NCBI GenBank assembly: GCA_963711495.1
Contig: CAVQEK010000004.1
Coordinates: 1,240,001-1,304,000 of the forward strand
Reading direction: 5' to 3'
DNA: 64,000 nucleotides
Source of the DNA: CAVQEK01 sp963711495
Lineage (GTDB): Bacteria; Bacteroidota; Bacteroidia; Cytophagales; Cyclobacteriaceae
Shown piece after piece: positions 52,599 through 62,039 of the stretch. The notes beneath the pieces are model-generated. The model was not told where the DNA came from, made no database searches, and saw only the letters and a program-made list of their open reading frames with translations. Positions within the stretch are counted from its first letter, which is position 1. Every line of letters starts with the position of its first letter. A program made the position numbers and the translations under genes.

Positions 52599-54422
52599 AT
52601 GAAATACTTAAGATATTTTTTAAAGACCATCGCTGCTATATATTTTCTGTCGTGCATTCATCTCAATGGTTTTGCGCAATCTTCCTGGAAGCCGGTAAGC
52701 GGTGGATTAATGACCCGTTGGGCAAGCGACGTAAGACCGGATAACGCCCATCAGGAATATCCCCGTCCCCAGTTGGTCCGGGATTCCTGGGAGAACTTAA
52801 ATGGCCTGTGGGATTATGCCATTGTGCCTTTATTGGACCATAAGCCGGCATCCTGGAATGGACAAATTCTTGTTCCTTACCCGGTAGAATCGGCACTTTC
52901 CGGGGTAAAAAAGACGGTAGATCCAGATCAAAAACTTTGGTATCGAAGATATTTTACCATTCCCGCAGCATGGAAAGATCAACGGATCCTCTTGCATTTT
53001 GAGGCTGTTGATTGGGAAGCCAGTGTTCTTGTCAATGGAAAAGAAATTGGGTCGCATCGTGGTGGTTATGATTCTTTTACCTACGATATTACCGATGCTT
53101 TAAAAAAACAGGGACAACAGGAACTCGTGGTGGCTGTTTGGGATCCTTCGGATAAAGGATTTCAACCTACCGGTAAACAATCTTCGAATCCACACAGCAT
53201 TTGGTACACTTCATCAACGGGAATTTGGCAAACAGTGTGGTTAGAACCTGTACCAGAAACAGCCATTCAATCTTTAATAATGACTCCGGAAATCAGTACC
53301 AATGCACTCAATATAAAAGTGAACTGCTCTACAGCACCAACAGGATACCGGGTAAAAGCAGTTGCTTATGATGGAGGAAAAGTGGTTGGGCAAGTTGACG
53401 GAGAAGCTAATGGTATGTTAAAATTACATCTTAAGAATATGAAGTTATGGTCACCGGATGATCCTTTTTTATACGATCTGGAAGTATCGCTAATAAAAGG
53501 GGATCAGGTGATTGACAACGTGAAGAGCTATTTCGGCATGCGGGATATCCGGTTGGGTAAAAGTGAAAAAGATGGATTTGTGCGGTTGTTCCTGAATAAT
53601 AACCCATTATTTCAATATGGTCCCCTTGATCAGGGTTTTTGGCCGGACGGCCTCTACACAGCACCCACGGATGAAGCCCTGAAATACGATATTCAGGTGG
53701 CCCGGGACCTGGGTTTCAACATGATTAGAAAGCACGTGAAGGTGGAGCCTAAGCGATGGTATTACTGGTGTGATAAAATGGGGATGCTGGTTTGGCAGGA
53801 TATGCCCAATGGGGACAATCATATAAGGCGGGATGAGCCAGATATAGAAAGGGTAGCACAATCGGCGTATGATTATAAGCAGGAACTGAAAAAGATGATC
53901 GGAGAACATTATAATCATCCGTGCATCGTTACCTGGGTGCCCTTCAACGAAGGCTGGGGGCAGTTTCAAACGGCGCAAATTGCTGATTTGGTAAAGGACC
54001 TCGACAGTACCCGGCTGGTGGATGCCACTACGGGGTGGGCCGATCGCGGAGTGGGTGACATGCACGATATTCATAAATATCCCGGTCCTGCGATGCCTGA
54101 ACCTGAAAATCGTCGTGCTGCCGTATTGGGAGAGTTTGGGGGCCAGGCCCTGGTTGTTCGTGATCACCTTTGGATCACTGATTTTTCCAAAGCTCCGCAA
54201 CACTACAAAACCTCACAATCAGAGGATGCACTGCATCAAAAATACGACGCGATGATAGACAGTCTGTATACGCTGAAAAAAAGAGGACTTGCTGCCGCGG
54301 TTTATACCCAAACCACCGACGTGGAGGCAGAAGTGAATGGTTTAATGACATATGACCGGGCGGTATTAAAATTCGATAAGGCCCATCTTAAAAAAATTCA
54401 CGATCATTTGATTAAAGACTAA
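52599..54422 (+). CDS. GH2 family glycoside hydrolase, secreted, module C
   Basis: A 607-residue GH2 enzyme with a signal peptide ending GFAQ. Residues about 30-220 are the N-terminal jelly roll (YPRPQLVRDSWENLNGLWDYAI, WYRRYFTIP, EASVLVNGKEIGSHRGGYDSF), 220-315 the immunoglobulin-like sandwich, and 320-605 the TIM barrel. The acid/base is E451 in WVPFNEGWG and the nucleophile E512 in VLGEFGG. The short form lacks the large C-terminal domains of LacZ-type enzymes. Specificity could be beta-galactosidase, beta-glucuronidase or beta-mannosidase. It ends module C and follows the DUF4965 gene by 157 bp. Confidence 0.93.
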   Translation: MKYLRYFLKTIAAIYFLSCIHLNGFAQSSWKPVSGGLMTRWASDVRPDNAHQEYPRPQLVRDSWENLNGLWDYAIVPLLDHKPASWNGQILVPYPVESALSGVKKTVDPDQKLWYRRYFTIPAAWKDQRILLHFEAVDWEASVLVNGKEIGSHRGGYDSFTYDITDALKKQGQQELVVAVWDPSDKGFQPTGKQSSNPHSIWYTSSTGIWQTVWLEPVPETAIQSLIMTPEISTNALNIKVNCSTAPTGYRVKAVAYDGGKVVGQVDGEANGMLKLHLKNMKLWSPDDPFLYDLEVSLIKGDQVIDNVKSYFGMRDIRLGKSEKDGFVRLFLNNNPLFQYGPLDQGFWPDGLYTAPTDEALKYDIQVARDLGFNMIRKHVKVEPKRWYYWCDKMGMLVWQDMPNGDNHIRRDEPDIERVAQSAYDYKQELKKMIGEHYNHPCIVTWVPFNEGWGQFQTAQIADLVKDLDSTRLVDATTGWADRGVGDMHDIHKYPGPAMPEPENRRAAVLGEFGGQALVVRDHLWITDFSKAPQHYKTSQSEDALHQKYDAMIDSLYTLKKRGLAAAVYTQTTDVEAEVNGLMTYDRAVLKFDKAHLKKIHDHLIKD

Positions 54423-54853
54423 ACTAGAATATATTTCACTGGATATTTTTATGTTTTTGTATGGCGGCATATGGATAATTGTCCGGGAATGCGGAATCTG
54501 ACTTGTTGATCAGGAGGTTGATAAATTATCATTTCAAACCGCGTTTCCTCCAGTGATATGATCAAGATTTTGATCAGTTTCCCCTGATTTTTTGAATGAC
54601 TCCCTGGTTTCTTTTTTAAGATTAGTATTGCATGAGTAATTAAAAAAACCTGCCATATTTCAGACTTTTACAATTTCTGTGACTACCTGGTGGAACACTT
54701 AATTTTCGTAAGTGGCAATGCAGTTTATGAAAAAGCCAGTGATATACATTTGGAAGCAAGAAACCCTTTTAATATTTATTGTCGGACAGGAATGAAAATT
54801 TTATTAAATTTGGTTATGAATGTCATGATTATCTGTTCATTTTGAACTTCGCA
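54423..54853. other. Intergenic region between modules C and D
   Basis: These 431 bp contain no protein-like frame apart from an in-frame extension of sigma D back to a TTG at 54779. A TACATTTG box lies at 54745. No GC-rich terminator was seen after GH2, so transcription from module C may continue into D. Confidence 0.4.
54745..54752 (+). promoter_or_regulatory. Candidate -7 box (TACATTTG) upstream of sigma D
   Basis: The box matches the Bacteroidota consensus TAnnTTTG and is identical to the one before sigma C. The nearest upstream partner, TTTA at 54724, is 17 bp away and imperfect, so support is weak. Confidence 0.3.
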
Positions 54854-55477
54854 ATGGAAGATCATTTCAAGAATATTATTGAGAAAATTGTGAAAGAGAA
54901 TGACCAAAAGGCTTTCTCCATGCTTTTTGATCACTTTTATCCGAAACTGTTTCAGTTCTCATTGCAATTTGTCCGCCATCCTTCTTATGCTGAGGACGTC
55001 GTTTCCGATGTTTTCCTTAAGCTGCTCAAAAATAAACAGCGGCTTCTGGCCATCCGCAATATCAATTATTATTTATTCAGATCAGTAAAAAACCAGAGCC
55101 TTACGTTTCTTCGTGATGAGAAAAAAAATAATGCCATGAAGCCCATCCAGGAAGTAAATGATTATTTAATTCCTGATCATGAAGATCCCGAACATGAAAT
55201 GATGGACAAAGAGGCGCAATTGTCGTTTGAGGAAGCGATAGAAAAATTACCGGCCCAAAGGAAACTGGTTTTTAAACTGGTGCGTGAAGAAGGTCTCAAC
55301 TACACCGAGGTTGGAGAACTCCTTGACATTTCCCCTCGAACCGCAGAGACCCATATGGGCATAGCAGTGAAAAACCTTTGCCAGGCCTTGTCTGATCATC
55401 TTCAAGAATATAATCAACATCCCAAAGTCCGGAAGATCTTTTCAAAATTCACTGGCTTGCTGCTTTTCTTATACTAA
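54854..55477 (+). CDS. ECF-type sigma-70 factor, module D
   Basis: Starting at the ATG 54854 gives 207 residues, the usual length; the frame opens at a TTG 75 bp earlier, but that leader does not resemble sigma factors. Region 2 is about 12-90 (DQKAFSMLFDHFYPKLFQFSLQFVRHPSYAEDVVSDVFLKLLKNKQRL) and region 4 about 130-185 (LPAQRKLVFKLVREEGLNYTEVGELLDISPRTAETHMGIAVKNL). The recognition helix (SPRTAETHM) differs from those of A and C, so each module may read its own promoter. The FecR partner follows after 79 bp. Confidence 0.93.
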   Translation: MEDHFKNIIEKIVKENDQKAFSMLFDHFYPKLFQFSLQFVRHPSYAEDVVSDVFLKLLKNKQRLLAIRNINYYLFRSVKNQSLTFLRDEKKNNAMKPIQEVNDYLIPDHEDPEHEMMDKEAQLSFEEAIEKLPAQRKLVFKLVREEGLNYTEVGELLDISPRTAETHMGIAVKNLCQALSDHLQEYNQHPKVRKIFSKFTGLLLFLY

Positions 55478-55556
55478 AAATAAAAAAAATCTCAGGCCCT
55501 TACGGGAATTTGTATTGAGGTGCGTCCTCCTATAAAGACGTTACTCGAGTCAGTTT

Positions 55557-56591
55557 ATGCAAGAAAATGAAATTTATGATGTGATTGCCCGTTCGCTGAC
55601 GGACAAGTCCGAAGCCTCCGATAAAAAAATATTGGATACTTGGTTAAATTCCTCTGAAACCAACAGAATTATATATGAAAAGCTGAAGGACAACTGGAAT
55701 AAATCAAACACCAGGAAACATAAAGTAGTAGGCCAGGAGGAAGTGAAGGAGAGGATATGGAATAAAGCTGCCGGACAAAGGAAGGAATTACCCACCAACA
55801 AACCTTCGTTTGTCAATAGACAATGGTATATGAAAGTTGCCGCATCGATAGCAGTAATTGTCATCTCCTTGATCACAGTTTATTATTTTCTTCCAAAACA
55901 AAGTTGGGATCAAGCCACGGTTAGCTACATCATAAAAGAGAATTCTGCCGGCAGAAAGTCTACCATTTATTTGAATGACGGTACCGTGGTGCACCTTAAT
56001 TCGGAAAGCCGTATCCGGTATCCGGAAGTATTTTCGGATACGGCACGAGTAGTGTACCTGGAAGGCGAAGGCTTTTTCGAGGTGGCAAAGAATGCAGCAA
56101 AACCTTTCTCTGTGATAAGTCATGATGTGCGCACCACAGCCCTGGGTACTTCTTTTGATGTGAAGGCATTTGATGGTTCCAATGATATTGAAATTAGCCT
56201 CCTGGAAGGCAAGGTGCGGGTTTCAGACGAATCATCGTCTGAACGTCATCATCATTACGACCTCTCACCAGGGCAAAGTATTGCCTTCAACAGAGAAAAA
56301 ACACAATTCACGAGTGTTGACTTTTTTGATCCCAAAGCTACGCTGGGTTGGAAAGACGGCGTGATATATTTCAAAAAGGCGAATTTTGCCACCATTAAAA
56401 AAGAACTTGAACGATGGTTTGGATGTGAGATCGTGGCAGAGCCGGCGCAGTACCCGCCCATGAGTTATACCGGAGAATTTCATGACCAGACACTGGAAAA
56501 TATCCTTCAAAGCATAGGTTTTGTGCAGAACTTCAATTTTGAGATTCAGGACAAAAAAGTCTTTATTCAATTTAATCATTCTGATAGTTAA
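55557..56591 (+). CDS. FecR-like anti-sigma factor, module D
   Basis: A 344-residue anti-sigma factor with a cytoplasmic N-terminus, one transmembrane helix at about 92-112 (MKVAASIAVIVISLITVYYFL), FecR domain (YLNDGTVVHLNSESRIRYPEV, GEGFFEVAKNAAKPF, TALGTSFDVKAF) and C-terminal domain (ELERWFGCEIVAEPAQ, YTGEFHDQTLENILQSIGF). A GGAGG occurs just after the stop but serves no visible gene. The 162-bp spacer to SusC has the clearest pair of stem-loops in the set. Confidence 0.95.
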   Translation: MQENEIYDVIARSLTDKSEASDKKILDTWLNSSETNRIIYEKLKDNWNKSNTRKHKVVGQEEVKERIWNKAAGQRKELPTNKPSFVNRQWYMKVAASIAVIVISLITVYYFLPKQSWDQATVSYIIKENSAGRKSTIYLNDGTVVHLNSESRIRYPEVFSDTARVVYLEGEGFFEVAKNAAKPFSVISHDVRTTALGTSFDVKAFDGSNDIEISLLEGKVRVSDESSSERHHHYDLSPGQSIAFNREKTQFTSVDFFDPKATLGWKDGVIYFKKANFATIKKELERWFGCEIVAEPAQYPPMSYTGEFHDQTLENILQSIGFVQNFNFEIQDKKVFIQFNHSDS

Positions 56592-56632
56592 CCAAAAGAA
56601 GGAGGTACCTATGAATAAACCAGATACATAAG

Positions 56633-56671
56633 AAAAAAAGACCGGTGATAATTGGGGAATTATCACCGGTC
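56633..56671 (-). terminator. Stem-loop H1 in susC D leader; intrinsic terminator when read on the minus strand
   Basis: GACCGGTGATAATT (56640-56653) pairs perfectly with AATTATCACCGGTC (56658-56671) over a GGGG loop. Seven A precede it on the plus strand, giving seven T after the stem on the minus strand. It ends 82 nt before the susC ATG. Confidence 0.7.
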
Positions 56672-56677
56672 CGACTC

Positions 56678-56719
56678 GCCCAAAACAAAAGATCTTTACC
56701 AATTGATTTTGTTGCGGGC
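56678..56719 (+). promoter_or_regulatory. Stem-loop H2 in susC D leader
   Basis: GCCC (56678-56681) pairs with GGGC (56716-56719) and AACAAAA (56684-56690) with TTTTGTT (56707-56713), separated by a symmetrical two-by-two internal loop. It ends 34 nt before the susC start codon. Confidence 0.5.
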
Positions 56720-56753
56720 TTAAATAATTGTTTTATTAAAACGCCATAAAATT

Positions 56754-59700
56754 ATGAAATTTAAACTACTTAGACTACTGAGTATTGCCATGAAATTATC
56801 ACTGGCGGGAATTTTACTTCAATGCGTCTTTCTTAACCTTTTATTCGCCGGTAAAAGCGATGCCCAAAAATACCGCAGTGTAAAGGACGTATACATATCG
56901 ATCAATGTTCAGGAGGCTTCACTGATGGAAGCTTTCAAAGCGATAGAACAAAAAACAAATTTTTTGTTCACTTATGATGACGACATTATATCCAAGCTTG
57001 ATACCCGGATTAATTTCAAAGCTTCCAACAAATCGGTAGCGGAAATCTTACTCAGTATTTCCAAAATTTCCAATCTTCGATTCCGACAAGTCAATCAGAA
57101 TATTAATGTTCTAAAAGATCTTGATCGTAACAGGAAAAACGATGTGGAGGTGACTGTAGAAAATATCACCGTCACCGGTAAAGTGACTTCTTCGGAAGAT
57201 GGGGAGGGCCTCCCTGGGGTAAATGTAATATTGCAAGGAACATCGCAGGGTACGGTAACCGACATTAACGGAGACTATGAAATTGATGTGCCCTCTGTAG
57301 AAACGGTACTCGTATTTAGTTCAGTTGGTTACAACAGGCAAGAAGTTACAGTAGGTGACAGAACTGTGATCAATATTGTCATGAATCCCGATATTACTTC
57401 CCTGGAAGAAATTGTAGTGGTGGGTTACGGCACCCAGAAAAAAATTAATCTAACTGGTGCTGTGGCTTCTGTTTCTGGGGATGAACTTATAAAACGTCCC
57501 GTAACAAATCCCGCCAGTATGATCCAAGGATTATTGCCTGGGGTTCAGGTTATTCAAAACTCAGGGGAACCTGGTAATGAAGGAGTCTCAATCCGCATCA
57601 GGGGAACAGGGACTTTCAGTAGCGCAGGTTCTGATCCATTGGTGTTGATTGATGGCGTCCAGGGCAACCTGTCTGATTTAAATCCCAATAACATTGAAAG
57701 CGTTTCAGTTTTAAAGGATGCTGCCTCTGCTTCAATTTACGGATCACGTGCAGCAAACGGGGTTATCCTTGTAACAACAAAAAAGGGCAGAGCAGGAAAA
57801 ATCAGCATGGAATATAGTGGTAACGTTGGTATTTACACGCCCACAAAAATGTTTGACCTGATCACCAATTCTGCTGAGTACATGGAATTGTACAACGAAG
57901 CAAGAGTTAATTCGGGATTAACTGCCGATTATACGCAGGATATGATTGATGCCTACCGTAATGCTACAGACCGCAATTTATATCCTAATACCGACTGGCT
58001 TGACCTGATCTTTAGTCCGGCACCAACCCAAACACACAATTTAAGTTTCAGTGGAGGAAGCGATGCAACCCAATTCAATATTTCATTGGGTTATGTCAAC
58101 CAAAAGGGCGTTATGAAAGGATTTGATTATGAAAAGTACAACATCCGCTTTAATCTTAGTTCAATGGTAAACGATAAGATAAAATTTGGAGCAATCCTTT
58201 CAGCGAAAAAGGGTGATAGGTCTGGACCCAGACAGGGTTCAACAGATACTTTCATTGCGGCTATGGCACAACCCCCAACTTATAGTCCTCATCTCGCTGA
58301 TGGCAGTGGCCGGTATACTTTTAAAGCTTACGATTTTGAATACAACAATAAGAACCCCATTGCCATTATCGAGCAAAAGGTCTTTCGAAATACAGATGAC
58401 TATGCTATATCAGCTCAGGGATGGCTGGATATCCAGATTCTCAAAGACCTGAAATGGTACACCAAAGCCGCTATGAATTTGGATATCAGCAAGTATTATG
58501 ACTTTAGGCCCCAGGTTCCTTTGTACAATTTCAGGACCAATGATTATATGACCTTGCTCGATGTTGGTGGCGCTGGTTTAGTTGAAGAGGATGACCAGAA
58601 TGTGTATGAAAATCTTTACACCTATCTGAGTTATGATAAAACATTTGGCGGACATACGGTATTTGCCCAGGTTGGTTATAGTATGGAAGACAATGTATAT
58701 CAATATCTCAGGGGATACAGAAAAGAATATCCGAGCGATTTGCTCAGGCAACTTGATGCGGGTAGCCCTTCCGTTCAGCAGGCTAATGGAACACAGAATG
58801 AATGGGCAATCATGTCATTCTTTGGAAGACTAGGTTACAACTATCAAGACCGTTATCTATTGGAAGCCAACGTTAGATATGATGGGACTTCCAGATTGGC
58901 TTCAGATTCCCGTTGGGGTGCCTTCCCGTCATTTTCTGCCGGCTGGAGGATGACAGAGGAAGATTTCATGAAAAATATGAATCTTAGTTGGCTTAATAAC
59001 TTAAAATTACGGGGTTCGTACGGAGAACTGGGTAATCAGAATATCGGGTTGTATCCTTATCAGTCAATGCTTGCTTTAACCAGTAATTATTCTTTTGATG
59101 ATGCCGCTTTGTCTTCCGGTGTTGCCCAAACAGCCTTGTCAAATGCAAATATTAAATGGGAAACGACCAGTATTCTGGACTTCGGTCTGGATCTCACCGT
59201 ATTTAGGGGACTTAGTCTGACTTTGGATTGGTATAAGAAAAGAACCACGGATATTTTAAGGGGTTCCCAGGTAACCGGTATTGTTGGGTTAAATCCACCC
59301 ACGGTAAATAACGGAACGATGGAAAACACGGGTTTTGAAGTAAATCTCCAATATTTAAACAACGTGAAGTCAGGTTATTTCTCGGGGTTGAACTATTCGG
59401 TTGTATTAAATCTGGATCATTATAAAAATGAACTTGTTGATTTTGGCGCCCGTGAAATAAACGGATACAACTTGCGGGAAGAAGGCTATGAATGGGATGC
59501 TTTTTATATGATTGAACAAATCGGCATTTTCCAGTCAGAAGAGGAAATTGCTAACTCTCCGGAACAGTTCAATGACGTAACAGTCCCCGGAGATCTGAAA
59601 TATAAAGATGCCAATGGTGACGGAAAGATTGATAATGATGACCGGGTCGTGATTAATGGAAGATATCCGGCGTTGAACTATTCATTTAACCTGGCTGCCG

Positions 59701-60146
59701 ATTGGAAAGGGTTTGATTTGTCAGCACAGTTCCAGGGCATTTATAATGTGAAATATTATGTTAACGGCTGGGGAACGATACCATTTGTTCAGGGATCCCC
59801 CCCTACTACCGACTGGCGTGATCGATGGACGGAGACCAATCATTCAACAACAATGCCCAGAATATATTGGGGAAACAGTGCACCTCAAAGTCTTAGCCGT
59901 ACGTCATCGTGGTTTTTGCAAAATGGATCTTACCTCAGGTTGAAAAATTTAACATTTGGATATACTCTGCCAAGTAGCGTGATTCAAAAAATCGGGATTG
60001 AACAAGTAAGAGTCTACTTCTCGGGAGATAATCTGATTACGATAACCGATTACCCCGGTTTGGATCCGGAACGCGGGGGAAGTGGATCTTTTGTTAATTA
60101 CCCCCAGAATAAAATTTATTCTTTCGGTATGAATGTTAGGTTTTAA
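56754..60146 (+). CDS. SusC-family TonB-dependent glycan transporter with STN domain, module D
   Basis: A 1130-residue SusC homologue: signal peptide (MKLSLAGILLQC..., cleavage near SDAQ), STN domain (about 47-122, VQEASLMEAFKAIEQKTNFLFTYD), carboxypeptidase-D-like domain (about 138-213), plug (LEEIVVVGYGTQKKINLTG, ESVSVLKDAASASIYG, RAANGVILVTTKKG) and barrel ending KIYSFGMNVRF. The signal peptide and STN start are nearly those of SusC C, but barrel loops differ, fitting import of another glycan. SusD follows after 11 bp. Confidence 0.97.
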   Translation: MKFKLLRLLSIAMKLSLAGILLQCVFLNLLFAGKSDAQKYRSVKDVYISINVQEASLMEAFKAIEQKTNFLFTYDDDIISKLDTRINFKASNKSVAEILLSISKISNLRFRQVNQNINVLKDLDRNRKNDVEVTVENITVTGKVTSSEDGEGLPGVNVILQGTSQGTVTDINGDYEIDVPSVETVLVFSSVGYNRQEVTVGDRTVINIVMNPDITSLEEIVVVGYGTQKKINLTGAVASVSGDELIKRPVTNPASMIQGLLPGVQVIQNSGEPGNEGVSIRIRGTGTFSSAGSDPLVLIDGVQGNLSDLNPNNIESVSVLKDAASASIYGSRAANGVILVTTKKGRAGKISMEYSGNVGIYTPTKMFDLITNSAEYMELYNEARVNSGLTADYTQDMIDAYRNATDRNLYPNTDWLDLIFSPAPTQTHNLSFSGGSDATQFNISLGYVNQKGVMKGFDYEKYNIRFNLSSMVNDKIKFGAILSAKKGDRSGPRQGSTDTFIAAMAQPPTYSPHLADGSGRYTFKAYDFEYNNKNPIAIIEQKVFRNTDDYAISAQGWLDIQILKDLKWYTKAAMNLDISKYYDFRPQVPLYNFRTNDYMTLLDVGGAGLVEEDDQNVYENLYTYLSYDKTFGGHTVFAQVGYSMEDNVYQYLRGYRKEYPSDLLRQLDAGSPSVQQANGTQNEWAIMSFFGRLGYNYQDRYLLEANVRYDGTSRLASDSRWGAFPSFSAGWRMTEEDFMKNMNLSWLNNLKLRGSYGELGNQNIGLYPYQSMLALTSNYSFDDAALSSGVAQTALSNANIKWETTSILDFGLDLTVFRGLSLTLDWYKKRTTDILRGSQVTGIVGLNPPTVNNGTMENTGFEVNLQYLNNVKSGYFSGLNYSVVLNLDHYKNELVDFGAREINGYNLREEGYEWDAFYMIEQIGIFQSEEEIANSPEQFNDVTVPGDLKYKDANGDGKIDNDDRVVINGRYPALNYSFNLAADWKGFDLSAQFQGIYNVKYYVNGWGTIPFVQGSPPTTDWRDRWTETNHSTTMPRIYWGNSAPQSLSRTSSWFLQNGSYLRLKNLTFGYTLPSSVIQKIGIEQVRVYFSGDNLITITDYPGLDPERGGSGSFVNYPQNKIYSFGMNVRF

Positions 60147-60157
60147 AAATTTGAATC

Positions 60158-61708
60158 ATGAAAAAATATAAATTTTCAATTATACTTTTATCCATTCTTT
60201 TATTGATGAGTGGATGTACCGATTATCTTGACAGACAGCCACTGGATCAAATTTCTTCCACTACTTTCTGGCAATCAAAGAGCGATTTTGATATGGCCTT
60301 AACGGCTGTCTATGGTTTAAATACAACCGGAGCCTCATGGGATAATCCTCCAGGAGGTGTATGGGCTTATCATCTGCCCAATTGGGACAACATCACTGAT
60401 AATAGCTATGGACAGCATAACTATTTCAATTCAAAGGATATTGTTTCCGGGAATATTACTTCAACAACCGGGGGATACGTTTCTGTGGTTTACTCACTCA
60501 GTTATCAGGCGATTGCCCGCATAAATATTTTCCTGAGCGAGTTGGCCGCTTATAAGGGACAGGATTTTTCAGATGCTGAGAAAAAAGTGGTTGAAGGCGA
60601 GGTTCGTTTTTTAAGGGCATATTATTATTTTCAACTTTATTGCGCTTATGGGGATGTCCCACTGGTTCTTGAACCTTTAACGCTTGAAAACCAGGAACAG
60701 CCTAAAGTTGCTTCCGGTCAAATTTATGATCAGATAATAACGGATTTGGATTATGCGATCTCAAATCTGAATACGGCCCCGTATTATGAAAATTCCGGTC
60801 ATGCCACAAAATCGACAGCTCAGGCGCTAAAAGCCCGTGTGCTGATTTACGAGGCCTACGGTTCCGACGGAGTGCCTGACAACAACCTGTTGACCCAGGT
60901 TAAAAGTTTATGTGAGGAAATTATGCCGCAGTATGAACTGAGCCCTGTTTTTGAAGATGTATTTCAGGATAAAGGCCAAAGTGGCAATAAAGAAATCATT
61001 TTTGCAGTGAACTACCTCGCCCCGGATAATGTGCCGGCCTATGGAACTGACCTGATTTATGGGGACTGGATCATGGTAAGCCCGTTACAAAGTTTTGTAG
61101 ATGCTTTTGAATGTAGCGATGGTCTTTCCTGGGAAGATTCTCCGTTAGCAGATCCGGATAATCCGTTTGAAAACAGGGATCCGAGATTAAATAAAACGGT
61201 ATTTGTTGATCATCCGGACTGGGGAGGTGGAAATATTCATATCCCAACCAACGCCCGGCCAACTGGGTATGGGTTGAAAAAATTCCTTTGCCCGGAAAAT
61301 ACACCTTATGGTTATTCAACGCTTAGTCAGCAGAATTCAGTAATATTCCGTTTGGGAGAGGTTCTGCTCATGTATGCCGAGGCTCAGAATGAAGTATCAG
61401 GTCCGGACGGGTCAGTCTATAATGCCATCAATTCCATCCGTGAAAGGGTCGGAATGCCAGATCTGCCACAAGGGCTTTCCCAGGATGAGATGCGACAAAA
61501 GATCATGTACGAAAGAAGAATTGAAATGGCTTTTGAAGGGCTTCGTTACTTTGACCTGAAAAGGTGGCATATTGCCGATGAGGTTTTAAATAATGTCACC
61601 GATGGTTTACTTGAATATAAGTGGGAAGACAGGTTCTATCATTGGCCGTTGCCACAGGAAGAAATTGATAAGAACCACGGGACGCTTATTCAAAATCCGG
61701 ATTATTAA
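60158..61708 (+). CDS. SusD-family glycan-binding lipoprotein, module D
   Basis: A 516-residue SusD homologue with lipobox LLLMSGC-TDYLDRQPL. Hallmarks are FWQSKSDFDMALTAVYGL, GEVRFLRAYYYFQLYCAYGDVPLV near residue 155, and the C-terminal INSIRERVGMPDLPQGLSQDEMRQKIMYERRIEMAFEGLRYFDLKRW. This N-terminus and the MAFEGLRYFDL motif place it in the more typical SusD branch, separate from A and C. A strong terminator follows. Confidence 0.96.
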   Translation: MKKYKFSIILLSILLLMSGCTDYLDRQPLDQISSTTFWQSKSDFDMALTAVYGLNTTGASWDNPPGGVWAYHLPNWDNITDNSYGQHNYFNSKDIVSGNITSTTGGYVSVVYSLSYQAIARINIFLSELAAYKGQDFSDAEKKVVEGEVRFLRAYYYFQLYCAYGDVPLVLEPLTLENQEQPKVASGQIYDQIITDLDYAISNLNTAPYYENSGHATKSTAQALKARVLIYEAYGSDGVPDNNLLTQVKSLCEEIMPQYELSPVFEDVFQDKGQSGNKEIIFAVNYLAPDNVPAYGTDLIYGDWIMVSPLQSFVDAFECSDGLSWEDSPLADPDNPFENRDPRLNKTVFVDHPDWGGGNIHIPTNARPTGYGLKKFLCPENTPYGYSTLSQQNSVIFRLGEVLLMYAEAQNEVSGPDGSVYNAINSIRERVGMPDLPQGLSQDEMRQKIMYERRIEMAFEGLRYFDLKRWHIADEVLNNVTDGLLEYKWEDRFYHWPLPQEEIDKNHGTLIQNPDY

Positions 61709-62039
61709 TAAGATCAATTTATTTATATACGGGGGAGTCAATACTCCCTCGTTTCTTTTTTAAAATAGTCGTTTTTGATAAAGAAAATTACTCCAAATTA
61801 GTTTAAGTCGAATTATTTCTGCCGCCTTCTTAGTTGTTCTTATTTCACTTTTATTTGGCATAACAGGGTCTTAATTGTCAGAGAACTAAAGTTTAAATCC
61901 TCCTGGCAATAGCACATGTCAGTTACTCTGGAGGCGTTTAGTCAGGCGGATCAATTTTTCCGGCCTGTGATCCCCTGAGTAGACCTGATCAGGCCTGACG
62001 GGAATTACGGACCATACTTTTGATAATAAATCTATACCC
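61709..62039. other. susD D-GH95 spacer
   Basis: This 331-bp gap holds a strong terminator (61730-61761). The rest is AT-rich with no gene-like frame, and should contain a separate promoter for the GH95 gene. No TAnnTTTG box was identified. Confidence 0.45.
61730..61761 (+). terminator. Intrinsic terminator after susD D
   Basis: CGGGGGAGT-caat-ACTCCCTCG (61730-61751) forms a nine-pair stem, with one G-T pair, followed by TTTCTTTTTT. It starts 21 bp after the susD stop. Confidence 0.85.

Noticed and set aside
23788..57430. The repeated carboxypeptidase-D-like blocks as a mobile repeat
   Set aside because: They are a shared protein domain at the same place in four susC genes, with no terminal repeats or target duplications.
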